Of a stretch of DNA of 64,000 nucleotides, positions 6,898 to 15,440 are shown piece after piece; positions within the stretch are counted from its first letter, which is position 1, and each line of letters starts with the position of its first letter. The stretch is from Cesiribacter sp. SM1 (GTDB taxonomy: Bacteria > Bacteroidota > Bacteroidia > Cytophagales > Cyclobacteriaceae). Where the stretch lies: NCBI RefSeq assembly GCF_020178975.1, contig NZ_JAHXBU010000042.1, positions 1 to 64,000 on the forward strand, in the 5' to 3' direction. A program made the position numbers and the translations under genes. Below the pieces are notes generated by a model that was given only the letters and a program-made list of their open reading frames with translations, did no database searches and was not told where the DNA came from.

Positions 6898-9864
6898 ATG
6901 CATAATTTTTACCGCCTGAATAACTTCACGGGCTGGGCTCTTTTTCTGTTCACCACCCTGGTTTACTCCTTAACTGTTGAACCCACTGCCAGCTTCTGGG
7001 ACTGTGGTGAATTTATTGCAGCCGCCTATAAACTGGAGGTTCCCCACCCTCCCGGTGCTCCCCTGTTCTTACTGCTGGGGCGCATGTTTTCTCTTCTGGC
7101 CCCGGATGCCGAATCGGTTGCTGTATGGGTAAATGGGGTAAGTGTGCTTAGCAGTAGTTTCACCATCCTGTTCCTATACTGGAGCATTGTTTTACTTGTG
7201 CGTAAAGGGGGCAGGATAAAACCCGGTGAAGAAACCTGTCTGCAAGCAGGACTGATGATTGGCAGTGGTATTGTTGGTGCCCTTGCTTACGCTTTTTCTG
7301 ACAGTTTCTGGTTTTCTGCCGAAGAGGCGGAAGTCTATGCACTATCCTCCTTTTTTATGGCTATCGTCTTTTGGGCTGCTTTAAAATGGGAGCTGATAAA
7401 GGATAAGCAGCTGGAGAACAAATGGCTCATCCTGATCGCCTACCTGGTGGGTCTTTCCATTGGTGCACATCTCCTGAACCTGCTGTGCATACCAGCCATG
7501 GCCCTCATCTGGTACTTTAAGAAGTACCGGCAAACTACCTACAAAGGTGCTGTGGCTGCCATTCTGCTGGGTTTCCTGCTTGTTGGTGCTATTACTTCAG
7601 GTATAATCCCGGGCCTGCCCTCCCTGGCAGCAGGCTTTGAAATCTACTTTGTTAATTCGCTGGGCCTCCCCTTTGGCAGTGGCATTATTACTTTCATTGC
7701 ATTAATACTCGCTGCATTGGCTGCAGGTGTGATTTATTCACAACTAAAGGGTAAAGCATTGCTTAACACAGCTCTACTCTGCCTTACATTTATCCTGATT
7801 GGCTATGCCAGCTACACACTGGTGCTGATCCGCTCAAGCTACAATCCTCCAATCGATCAGAACAATCCCGACAACATTCTTTCATTTATCTATTACCTGA
7901 AAAGAGAGCAGTATGGCGACAGGCCCCTCCTGTGGGGCAACTATTTTGATGCAGAGATCGCAGGTTTCGATAAAGGTGCCCCTGTATATCGCAAGGGCCC
8001 CCACAGATATGAAGTAGCTCATTACAAAACAGAGTATAAGTTTGCAGATGCAGACAAAACCCTGCTGCCCAGGATATACAGTGTACAAACCCAGCACCAG
8101 CAACTTTATCGCCAGCAGCTGGGGCTACAACCCCACGAAAAACCAGGGTTTGGCGATAACCTCCGCTTTATGTTCAACTATCAGCTGGGGCATATGTACT
8201 GGCGCTACTTTCTTTGGAATTTTGCCGGTCGTGCAGGCGATGGTCGTGATGCGGGCTGGCTCTCGCCGCTGGATGCATTTAAAGGTGATTTACCGCATGC
8301 GCTTGAAAGCAATAAAGCCCGCAATAATTTTTTGATGCTTCCACTGCTACTGGGCCTCACCGGGGCTTTTTACCAATACAGGCAAGACCGCAAAGGCTTT
8401 GCCCTGCTGGCAATGCTATTCATTGGCATGGGTGCTGCATTGGTTCTCTATTTGAATTCGCCACCCGTAGAGCCCCGGGAGCGCGATTATATTTATGTAG
8501 GTTCTTTCTATGCCTTTGCCATCTGGATTGGTTTTGGTGTATATGCCCTGGGGCATGCCCTAATGAAAGTCAACAGGCTGCAACCGCAGCTTATTCCAGC
8601 CCTGGTGGTATCTGTTTGCATGCTGGTGCCTGCGCTTATGGCAACAGAAGGCTGGGATGACCACGACCGCTCCAACAGGTATTTTTCCGTAGACTCGGCC
8701 CGTAATATGCTTACCTCCTGTGCGCCCAATGCCATACTGTTTACCGGTGGCGATAATGATACCTACCCCCTTTGGTACCTTCAGGAGGTGGAAGGCTTCC
8801 GCACAGATGTGCGGGTGGTGGTGCTCCCCTACCTGAATGCCGGCTGGTTCATTAACCAGCTGACCCAGAAAAAGAACAGTTCTGCACCCCTCCCCCTAAC
8901 CCTCAGCCAGGAGAACTACCAGGAGGGCGGCCTGAATGATATTATCTATCATGTAGAGAATAAAAGCGTAAAAGGACCGCTGCCATTAGATCAGTACCTA
9001 AAGCTGGTGCAGCAAAATCACCCCGCCATCCAGCTAAAACATCAGTCGGAGGTGTTCAACACCATTCCCGGCAAAACCATCGGACAAACCATCAATAAGG
9101 AAGAAGTACTGGCTAAAGGAATCATTCCAGCGGGTAAAGAAGATATGCTGGTCGATAAAATGGTCTTCAAAATCAAAAACAATGCACTGTACAAAGCAGA
9201 TCTTTTTATCCTGGACCTCATCAGCACCAACCAGTGGGAGCGCCCTATTTACTTCAATAACACCTCCCTGCAGAGCATTGGGCTTGACCTTAGTAACTGG
9301 GTAGTACATGAGGGTACCGCCTATCGCCTGCTGCCCCTCCAGAATGCTGACCCACAGCGCGAGATGGTGAACACGCCTGCAATGTATGCCAACCTGATGG
9401 AGAAGTTCACTTTCAGGGAAGTGAATAATCCTGATGTATATCTGTCTGAAGAGTATCTTCGCCTGCTACAGAACCACCGTGCCAGCTTTAATACCCTTGC
9501 CGGAGCGCTGCTGGAAGAGGGAAAAGCCGACGAGGCAGAAAACGTATTGCTTAGGAGCCTGGAGGTGATGCCAGACAAATCTGTGCCATATGACTTCTCA
9601 TCGGTTTATACAGCAGCTTTGCTCCTGGAGCTTGGGCTGGAGAAAGAAGCTCACCATATAACAGATACCCTGGCTGGGCGCGCCGACGAAATGCTGGAGT
9701 ACCTGGCGAAAGAAGATATAGCAGATCAGCAGGAGCAGCAAAAGAACCTGCTGATCCTGAACCAGCTGGCCCGGAACATGGCAGCTATGGGTGTGGAACA
9801 AAAAGCAAAAGAATATGAGGCGCTGTTCAGCAGGCACTACAACCACGCGAAACAGCTATTATAG
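6898..9864 (+). CDS. DUF2723 (TMEM260-like) multi-pass membrane protein
   Basis: 988 residues from the ATG at 6898, chosen because the family N-terminus begins at this Met and the promoter lies too near the ATG at 6853. The signature EPTASFWDCGEFIAAAYKLEVPHPPGAPLF (about residues 28-57) is diagnostic of DUF2723. About a dozen hydrophobic segments fill the first 590 residues. A soluble C-terminal part follows, beginning with FTGGDNDTYPLWYLQ, and its last 150 residues are helical and TPR-like. The human relative TMEM260 is an O-mannosyltransferase and the fold resembles GT-C glycosyltransferases, so a role in glycosylating exported proteins from a lipid-linked sugar is plausible but inferred. 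The Asp in FWDCGEF is the likely catalytic residue by analogy with GT-C enzymes. Confidence 0.9.
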   Translation: MHNFYRLNNFTGWALFLFTTLVYSLTVEPTASFWDCGEFIAAAYKLEVPHPPGAPLFLLLGRMFSLLAPDAESVAVWVNGVSVLSSSFTILFLYWSIVLLVRKGGRIKPGEETCLQAGLMIGSGIVGALAYAFSDSFWFSAEEAEVYALSSFFMAIVFWAALKWELIKDKQLENKWLILIAYLVGLSIGAHLLNLLCIPAMALIWYFKKYRQTTYKGAVAAILLGFLLVGAITSGIIPGLPSLAAGFEIYFVNSLGLPFGSGIITFIALILAALAAGVIYSQLKGKALLNTALLCLTFILIGYASYTLVLIRSSYNPPIDQNNPDNILSFIYYLKREQYGDRPLLWGNYFDAEIAGFDKGAPVYRKGPHRYEVAHYKTEYKFADADKTLLPRIYSVQTQHQQLYRQQLGLQPHEKPGFGDNLRFMFNYQLGHMYWRYFLWNFAGRAGDGRDAGWLSPLDAFKGDLPHALESNKARNNFLMLPLLLGLTGAFYQYRQDRKGFALLAMLFIGMGAALVLYLNSPPVEPRERDYIYVGSFYAFAIWIGFGVYALGHALMKVNRLQPQLIPALVVSVCMLVPALMATEGWDDHDRSNRYFSVDSARNMLTSCAPNAILFTGGDNDTYPLWYLQEVEGFRTDVRVVVLPYLNAGWFINQLTQKKNSSAPLPLTLSQENYQEGGLNDIIYHVENKSVKGPLPLDQYLKLVQQNHPAIQLKHQSEVFNTIPGKTIGQTINKEEVLAKGIIPAGKEDMLVDKMVFKIKNNALYKADLFILDLISTNQWERPIYFNNTSLQSIGLDLSNWVVHEGTAYRLLPLQNADPQREMVNTPAMYANLMEKFTFREVNNPDVYLSEEYLRLLQNHRASFNTLAGALLEEGKADEAENVLLRSLEVMPDKSVPYDFSSVYTAALLLELGLEKEAHHITDTLAGRADEMLEYLAKEDIADQQEQQKNLLILNQLARNMAAMGVEQKAKEYEALFSRHYNHAKQLL

Positions 9865-9948
9865 CACCAGTCCACAACCAGCCTTTTGGCAAAACCTGAA
9901 AGGCCTTACAGTGACCTGCCAGGTTATATCTCTGCAACATCTGTATTA

Positions 9949-10842
9949 CTATTGCAGCAGTTTTGATTCTTTAGCGGTTTTGCCTTTTCGCTCGCTTTCA
10001 GCCGGAACCTCTGAATCCATCAGGTAATTTTTAACCATTGCTACCACATCAGGAGATTTCAGGTTATGCGCAAGGCCTTCTGTGGTAATTAGTTTAGAGC
10101 CTTTCCATGCTTTATGTATGGCCACACCAGCTTCATAGGGCGCTTCTTTGTCTTCCCTGTCGTGGATGATCAGGCCGGGCAGGGTAAGTTTCTCTGCAAA
10201 CCGGGTGGCAGTAAAATACTGAACAGGCTTTCCAATCACTGTTTCGAAATGATTGAGTGTTAAGAGGGTTGTGGCTTCAGAGAGTTGTAGTGCATTCCTG
10301 TAGAAATCAATAAAGCTCATGGCATCTCCGGGAGAGGCCATTACTACCAGTTTACCTACCGGCAAAGCCGGATTAGCGTATAGTGCGTGCATGGCAGAAA
10401 ATGCACCGATGGAATGGCTCACCACAGCTTCTACCCCACCTAAAGAGGTAATAAGCTGTTGGATAACTGCACTGTACAAGGTTACCGTCAGGAATTTACC
10501 CCGGGAAAGGCCATGGCCTGGTGCATCTATGGCATAAATGGTGTATTCATCTTTAGGCAGCGCCTGAATATAATTTTTCCAGCGGAAGCTATGGCTCTGC
10601 CAGCCATGCAGGAAGAGTACCTTTTTAGGCCCCTGTCCCCAGCGGTAGCCCTGAATAAGGGTATTGCTGTACTTGAAACTGAATTTATCGGCAGAATCCA
10701 GAAATTCTTTATGAAATGGTTTGATAGGTGCTCTGTATGGATAGCAGAAAACATTAAAACCATGACGGCCTGCTGTTTTTGGTGCTACCCTGGCTACGGT
10801 ATTCAGGTAACCGCCTATCAGTTTCGTGATTGTCTGTTTCAT
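9949..10842 (-). CDS. Alpha/beta hydrolase
   Basis: 297 residues. The fold shows the oxyanion-hole strand KVLFLHGWQSHSFRW (about 78-92), the strand IYAIDAPGHGLSRG, the nucleophile elbow SHSIGAFSA (Ser in S-H-S-I-G, about residue 143), the acid-bearing LPGLIIHDREDKEAPY and the catalytic His in TEGLAHNLKSP. All members of the Ser-Asp-His triad are therefore present. No signal peptide; predicted cytosolic esterase or hydrolase of unknown substrate. It lies 49 bases downstream of tetR on the same strand, and a copy of the TetR operator sits in that gap, so it is very likely a target of that repressor. Confidence 0.85.
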   Translation of the reverse strand: MKQTITKLIGGYLNTVARVAPKTAGRHGFNVFCYPYRAPIKPFHKEFLDSADKFSFKYSNTLIQGYRWGQGPKKVLFLHGWQSHSFRWKNYIQALPKDEYTIYAIDAPGHGLSRGKFLTVTLYSAVIQQLITSLGGVEAVVSHSIGAFSAMHALYANPALPVGKLVVMASPGDAMSFIDFYRNALQLSEATTLLTLNHFETVIGKPVQYFTATRFAEKLTLPGLIIHDREDKEAPYEAGVAIHKAWKGSKLITTEGLAHNLKSPDVVAMVKNYLMDSEVPAESERKGKTAKESKLLQ

Positions 10843-10853
10843 AGTGTTATCAA

Positions 10854-10884
10854 GATAGATACCAATCGGTATCTTAAGGCTAAA
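10854..10884 (-). promoter_or_regulatory. Promoter with TetR operator before the hydrolase gene
   Basis: The 16-base near-perfect palindrome GATACCAATCGGTATC occupies 10858-10873, between the tetR stop and the hydrolase ATG (10842). On the minus strand it overlaps a degenerate promoter TTTA-N19-TATCTATC (10884 to 10854) that has the same geometry as the tetR promoter. It matches the tetR operator at 15 of 16 positions. Confidence 0.65.
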
Positions 10885-10891
10885 AAAATTT

Positions 10892-11482
10892 TTAAAGTTC
10901 TATGGCTGAAATCTGTTGTTCGAGGTGACGGATCACCTTTTTCATATCTTCATTATTGCCCCTTAGCTTGCTCATCATAATAGCACCTTCCAGTGAGGCA
11001 ATAAAGATGGTGGCATAAAACTCCTTATCAACATCCTCCCTGATCTGTTTAAATTCTATGCCCCTGGTCAGAATGTGTACCAGTGAATTTTTCAGGGTGC
11101 TAAGTATCCTGTTTGCTTCTTCCCGCAGGGGCGGGTGCGCATCATCGGCCTCAATCGCTACATTTAGCAGCGGACAGCCCCCCTTCAGTGGCGGATTATT
11201 GACATAAGATTCAAAAAAACCTATCAAGGCCCTAAGCTTAGCGCCAGCCGTTGGCTGTGCCCTGATCACAGCACCAACCTTCCCGAACATTACAGAAGAA
11301 AGGTAGTGCAGTGTTTCTTTTTCCAGTTCTTCCTTGCTCCTGAAGTGCCTGTAAATTGCGCCCTTGGTAAAACCAGTTGCGTCGGTAATATGGCTGATAG
11401 AGGTAGCTTTATACCCATGGGTATTGAAAAGAGCCCCCGCCTCCTGCAAAATAGTGTCCCTGGTTACTTCCGGATTACGCAT
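10892..11482 (-). CDS. TetR/AcrR family transcriptional regulator
   Basis: 196 residues. The N-terminal HTH is typical: TRDTILQEAGALFNTHGYKATSISHITDATGFTKGAIYRHFRSKEEL (about residues 7-53). The C-terminal helical part is the ligand and dimer domain. The start is placed at the ATG at 11482 (MRNPEV) because a palindrome and a consensus promoter occupy the bases just upstream; the in-frame extension to 11515 would run through them. The -7 box ends only 3 bases before this ATG, suggesting a leaderless mRNA. Operators before both this gene and the downstream hydrolase imply autorepression and repression of the hydrolase, released by an unknown ligand. Confidence 0.92.
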   Translation of the reverse strand: MRNPEVTRDTILQEAGALFNTHGYKATSISHITDATGFTKGAIYRHFRSKEELEKETLHYLSSVMFGKVGAVIRAQPTAGAKLRALIGFFESYVNNPPLKGGCPLLNVAIEADDAHPPLREEANRILSTLKNSLVHILTRGIEFKQIREDVDKEFYATIFIASLEGAIMMSKLRGNNEDMKKVIRHLEQQISAIEL

Positions 11483-11485
11483 ACA

Positions 11486-11516
11486 CAAAGATACCGATCG
11501 GTATCTAAAAGTCAAA
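11486..11516 (-). promoter_or_regulatory. Consensus promoter overlapped by TetR operator
   Basis: On the minus strand TTTG (11516-11513), exactly 19 bases, then TATCTTTG (11493-11486) matches the Bacteroidota consensus fully. The perfect 16-base palindrome GATACCGATCGGTATC (11490-11505) covers the spacer and the first half of the -7 box, an ideal place for a repressor. The ATG of tetR begins 3 bases after the box. Confidence 0.8.
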
Positions 11517-11568
11517 TATTGTGTGGGTAATATATTGCTGTGCGCTAAAACCGGGAAAATGAAAATAC

Positions 11569-12411
11569 TTAGCGTACCTCTGAGCTGTTCACAGAAACTT
11601 TCAAATCATCGTACCAGATCCAGCATGTTTCTTGCGGTGCCCATGCTGAAGAATTGCCGCCATGGAAGGTTGAAAAATAGAAGTTATCCACCCCATCCCC
11701 ATTGCTCACAAAGCGGATGCCCCTTTTATCCAGCACCTCTTCCCCATTAAACCACACCTGCACTTCTCCATCGGCATTTGCCTTTCCGCTGGTGATGGTA
11801 TTTAGTTTTACACGCTCTGTCAGCTGCACCCACTCGCCTTTCGGAAACACTACTTCCTTGCCGTTAACATGCCTAAGGTCAATATCTTCGCCCCACTGGT
11901 GGGGTTTATCCATGTGATAGAGGTACAACACGGCCTTGCCCCCTGTTCTCCACATAAAGCGTGCAGAAAAGCCATTGGTACCATCACAGCTTTGTCCGCC
12001 GCTGCAGTTATCGCCACCTGCCAGGCCTGGGAGTTTACCACCTTCATGCTTGCCTCCCCAGCTAAAATTTTCGCTGAAGCGCAGCCTGTAGGAAGCATAA
12101 TATTCCTTTTGTGGAGATAGCATCAGCTTGGCCTGGCCTCCATTCTGCCCCGGACCAAAGGTGCCTTTAGGATACGTTACTTTCAGGGAGTTTTTACCTG
12201 CATATGCCTGCTGGTCATCTACTGCTGAATTTTTCTCCAGCGTCTGGGTCCAGGCAACGTTAAAACCATCCTGTTCCCAGGCCTGCTTTTCATAAGCAGT
12301 TCCTGCCGGCTGCTCTTCAAAGCCTGTTCCAACAGTAGACACTAAACTAAATGCAAAAGCAACTGCCACAGCAGCTCCTGTAATAAAAGTTTGCCTGGCA
12401 GTTGCTTTCAT
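11569..12411 (-). CDS. Secreted polysaccharide lyase, PL14-like
   Basis: 280 residues from the ATG at 12411; the frame's first codon is a TTG four codons earlier. It has a signal-like N-terminus (TFITGAAVAVAFAFSLVSTVG). The core resembles PL14 alginate or glucuronan lyases of the jelly-roll type: GKNSLKVTYPKGTFGP, YYASYRLRFSENFSWG, GGKLPGLAGG (about 120-129) and FYFSTFHGG near the end, before CWIWYDDLKV. Such enzymes cleave uronic-acid polymers by beta-elimination. Family assignment is from recalled motifs, and the substrate is not certain. It starts 21 bases after the recN stop codon on the same strand, so it may be read through from the recN transcript. Confidence 0.7.
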   Translation of the reverse strand: MKATARQTFITGAAVAVAFAFSLVSTVGTGFEEQPAGTAYEKQAWEQDGFNVAWTQTLEKNSAVDDQQAYAGKNSLKVTYPKGTFGPGQNGGQAKLMLSPQKEYYASYRLRFSENFSWGGKHEGGKLPGLAGGDNCSGGQSCDGTNGFSARFMWRTGGKAVLYLYHMDKPHQWGEDIDLRHVNGKEVVFPKGEWVQLTERVKLNTITSGKANADGEVQVWFNGEEVLDKRGIRFVSNGDGVDNFYFSTFHGGNSSAWAPQETCWIWYDDLKVSVNSSEVR

Positions 12412-12431
12412 AATAGTATACAAAATTAAAA

Positions 12432-14090
12432 CTAGCTCATCATCAGCTCCCTTGCACTTTCGTAGGCTACAGGAGATGGGGTGGCGCCGCCTATCATTTT
12501 GGCAATTTCCTGAACACGTTCCTCTTCCGTTAGCTTTTTAATGCGGCTGAAGGTTTTTGAGGTAGTGTTGTCTTTGTACACAAAATAATGAGCATCGCCT
12601 TTTGCAGCAATCTGCGGCAGGTGGCTGATGGAAATTACCTGGTGTCCCTGCGCCATTTGCTGCATCATGCGCACCATCTTCAGGGCTATTTCACCGCTGA
12701 TACCGGTATCAATCTCATCAAACACAATGGTTGGCAGGGCTGTTTTATCGGCAAGCACGTATTTTACGCAAAACATCAGGCGGCTGAACTCACCACCGGA
12801 AGCCACATTCTTCAGTGGCTGGGGCTTCATCCCTTTATTGGCCGTAAAGAGCAGGTTTACCTCATCCATACCAACCGGACCAGGTGCTATGGGCTTATGT
12901 TCTATCTGCAGGCGTGCCTCGGGCATACCAAGGCCACCAAGCAGTTCTTCGATCTGAACAACCATTTTCTTAAAAACGCCTTTGCGCTTTTCTCCCAACG
13001 CCTTGCCGGCACCTTCTACCCTGCTGCGGGCTTCCTGTAGTTCTTTTTGGGTAGCTGCAATTTCTTCGTCGAGGCCTTCGGCACGGTTTACCTTGCCGGC
13101 CAGTTCGTCACGCAGCTGCACCAGCTCTTCTGCTGTTTGCACGCCATGCTTTTGCTGCAGCTTATAGAGGTTGCTTAAACGATCCTGCAGCGCTACAATG
13201 CGCTCCTGGTCCAGCTCTACGGCACCTTCTTCGGCTTCTACCTCGCGGGTGATATCTTTGAGCTCAATCACCACACTCTCCAGGCGCTGGGCAAGCTGGC
13301 GATAGCTTTCGGCATATTTGCCTACAGCCTTTAGCTCTGCCAGCACACTGTGCAGTTGCGGGTTCAGGGCCAGCTCGTCGCTGTATTCCAGCGCCTGCAG
13401 CACGCCTGCAAGTTTTACTTTTATTTCTTCGGCATGCTCCAGCTTCTCCAGCTCTTCCTCCAGCTCCTGCTGGTTTAACCCATCGAGCCGGGCCTCCTGT
13501 AGTTCATTCAGCAGGTAGCTGTTGTAGTCGGCTTCCTTGCGCATGTTGGCGGCCTCTTCGGTAAGCCTGTCGAGCGCCTGCTGAAGTTTGCGCATGCGCC
13601 TGTACTCCTGCTGGTAGCGCTCCAGCTCGGCAGCAGTCTGGGCAAAAGCATCTATGATGTTGAGCTGGTAGGCATTGGTGCCCAGCTGCAGGGTATCGTG
13701 CTGGGAGTGCACATCCATAAGGTAGTCGCCAATGCGGCGCACCACCTCCAGTGTAACTGGTGTATCGTTGATGAAGGCCCTGCTTTTACCACTGGGACTA
13801 ATCTCCCGGCGGATTACAGTTTCATTATCATACTCCAGCTCTTCGTCTGCAAAGAGCGCTTTAAGGCTGGTGTACTCGCTGATATCGAAAGTACCTTCAA
13901 CAATGCATTTATTTTCTTCGTCGTAGAGCACGCGGGTATCTGCCCGGTTCCCCAGCAGCATGCCCACGGCACCCAGCATAATAGATTTACCAGCACCGGT
14001 TTCGCCGGTAATGATGTTAAGGTGAGCCGATGGGTGCATCTCCAGCTCACGAATGAGGGCGTAGTTTTTAATCAGCAGATGTTTGAGCAT
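12432..14090 (-). CDS. recN: DNA repair protein RecN
   Basis: 552 residues, the usual RecN length. Walker A is ITGETGAGKS (27-36). A long coiled coil fills the centre. The C-terminal half has the SMC-type signature region (NVASGGEFSRLMFCVKYVL) and Walker B TIVFDEIDTGISGE, followed by VISISHLPQIAA. RecN is an SMC-like ATPase that holds broken chromosome ends together in recombinational repair. Its ATG overlaps the last codons of the small upstream gene by 23 bases, implying coupled translation. Confidence 0.97.
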   Translation of the reverse strand: MLKHLLIKNYALIRELEMHPSAHLNIITGETGAGKSIMLGAVGMLLGNRADTRVLYDEENKCIVEGTFDISEYTSLKALFADEELEYDNETVIRREISPSGKSRAFINDTPVTLEVVRRIGDYLMDVHSQHDTLQLGTNAYQLNIIDAFAQTAAELERYQQEYRRMRKLQQALDRLTEEAANMRKEADYNSYLLNELQEARLDGLNQQELEEELEKLEHAEEIKVKLAGVLQALEYSDELALNPQLHSVLAELKAVGKYAESYRQLAQRLESVVIELKDITREVEAEEGAVELDQERIVALQDRLSNLYKLQQKHGVQTAEELVQLRDELAGKVNRAEGLDEEIAATQKELQEARSRVEGAGKALGEKRKGVFKKMVVQIEELLGGLGMPEARLQIEHKPIAPGPVGMDEVNLLFTANKGMKPQPLKNVASGGEFSRLMFCVKYVLADKTALPTIVFDEIDTGISGEIALKMVRMMQQMAQGHQVISISHLPQIAAKGDAHYFVYKDNTTSKTFSRIKKLTEEERVQEIAKMIGGATPSPVAYESARELMMS

Positions 14091-14316
14091 GCTCAGCTAC
14101 CGGAAAATTCAGTATTATTTCTTTTATATCGGAAATCGGGAAATTGTGTTCCAGGCCTGCTGCATCCCTGCACTTTAGCAAACCTTTATCGAGTGCCCTG
14201 GCAGAGACCTCAAAAACAGCACCTTGCAGCAGTACTACCGAGAAAGTTCGCCCAAGCCACTGGCTTGCAGAGCTTTCCAGATCACGGCTCCTGATGCGTT
14301 GTTGTTTTTTTGCCAT
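14068..14316 (-). CDS. Small hypothetical protein overlapping recN
   Basis: 82 residues. The N-terminus is basic (MAKKQQRIRSRD); the rest, about residues 17-72, reads as a small beta-barrel (LGRTFSVVLLQGAVFEVSARALDKGLLKCRDAAGL, then HNFPISDIKEIILNF). The strand pattern, with a strand on a turn and a final IKEIIL, recalls Sm/SH3-like folds, but I cannot assign a family. Its 3' end overlaps recN by 23 bases in another frame, and a TAAATTTG box lies about 100 bases upstream, so it is probably the first gene of a recN transcript. It appears real because of the promoter, the tight coupling and the ordered composition. Confidence 0.65.
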   Translation of the reverse strand: MAKKQQRIRSRDLESSASQWLGRTFSVVLLQGAVFEVSARALDKGLLKCRDAAGLEHNFPISDIKEIILNFPVAEHAQTSAD

Positions 14317-14414
14317 ACCAAAGCGGGAACACTGCTTTCAGCAGAAAGCATTCTGCCCTAAAAGCAGCTAAAATTACTAAATGTTTAGCTAAGGCAGTAG
14401 GTCTTGACCCCCAA

Positions 14415-14422
14415 CAAATTTA
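14415..14422 (-). promoter_or_regulatory. -7 promoter box for the recN transcript
   Basis: On the minus strand the bases read TAAATTTG, a perfect TAnnTTTG box, in the gap between the porD-like gene and the 82-residue gene. No clear TTG is found 19 bases further upstream, where the sequence is a run of T and A. It is the only good box in this gap. Confidence 0.45.
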
Positions 14423-14452
14423 CTTTTTGCTAAAAAATTTAGCGCACACCCG

Positions 14453-15373
14453 CTATTGTAAAATAGCCCGGTATTTTTCGGTATTGGAGGGATCGAGCGT
14501 GGTGAGCAGATTATAGGCCTGTTGTTTCACCTGGGGTGATCCCTGCTGAAACATATTGGCCAGCTCAATAGCCTTTGAATCGAAGAAGGTAATCAGCAGT
14601 ATGGAAGATGGGTTATAATCGCGCACCTGCTTGAGGGCACCAATGTTTTCCAGGATAATCTTTCTGCTGGCCTCTGCATCGGCAGTAAAGGTATCCATGC
14701 CCAAGCGGTGGTAATTGTACATCAGGTCGCGCAGGGTTTGCAGGCGGGTGTTAAACACCCCCTCAATAAGGGCTCCCCTGTTACGGCTTGCATTCCCGCC
14801 TGCTGCCGGATCCCAACCGGGAATGCCCCCCTGCTGCTGGGCAATTTGCGCAATGGTACGTGCCTGCTGAAAGGCAAAGTTTCCCCCCAGGGGTTCGAAC
14901 GAATCATTATCCATGCCTACTACCATATAGGCGTAAAAAGCAAGCATGGAAGTAATGTTGTTGTTGAATGCGTTTATATTGAAATCAAGGGGTTGGGCCT
15001 CAACATAACTGAAGTTGAAATCACGGTCAACAAAGGTAAAGATTGAGCTAGTGTAGCTGGTATTAAACACCGGCCTTACCGCCCTGATTACCAAGGTGCC
15101 GGTATAGGTACCAACACTGGGCATGGTATTGATCGTAATCTGCATATTACAATCAATCTTTTCGTTAAAATCATAGTTTTGGTCGGTCCAGGTGGTGTTG
15201 TTCATAAAAGCCGTAAAAGCTCTTTCCATTTCCCGGAACACGCGCTTATCAGCCACATCAATCTGGGCATCGTTCACCTGCACAGTGCAGTTCAGCTCCT
15301 GTGCCTGTGCCTCAGTTATTACCAAAAGGGCCAGCAAGAGGCTGGTTAACACCAGCATTTTTTTTGCCAGCAT
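14453..15373 (-). CDS. porD: DUF4835 family protein (PorD-like, type IX secretion)
   Basis: 306 residues from the ATG at 15373, chosen because a signal peptide follows (MLAKKMLVLTSLLLALLVITEAQAQ). The frame is open further, to 15451, but the extension carries no signal features and would overlap coaBC. The mature part begins ELNCTVQVNDAQI and contains NEKIDCNMQITINTMPSVGTYTG, which I recognise as DUF4835. From memory, this family is linked with PorD of the T9SS. Location would be the periplasm or outer membrane. It lies 67 bases after the coaBC stop on the same strand. A T9SS sorting domain on the GH13 enzyme at 28285 shows the system has a client in this window. Confidence 0.8.
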   Translation of the reverse strand: MLAKKMLVLTSLLLALLVITEAQAQELNCTVQVNDAQIDVADKRVFREMERAFTAFMNNTTWTDQNYDFNEKIDCNMQITINTMPSVGTYTGTLVIRAVRPVFNTSYTSSIFTFVDRDFNFSYVEAQPLDFNINAFNNNITSMLAFYAYMVVGMDNDSFEPLGGNFAFQQARTIAQIAQQQGGIPGWDPAAGGNASRNRGALIEGVFNTRLQTLRDLMYNYHRLGMDTFTADAEASRKIILENIGALKQVRDYNPSSILLITFFDSKAIELANMFQQGSPQVKQQAYNLLTTLDPSNTEKYRAILQ

Positions 15374-15440
15374 CTGTATGTGCACTGAAACTACAGCGCT
15401 TACAGCCTGCAGCAAATGATTTACAATGCTATTGATTGGT

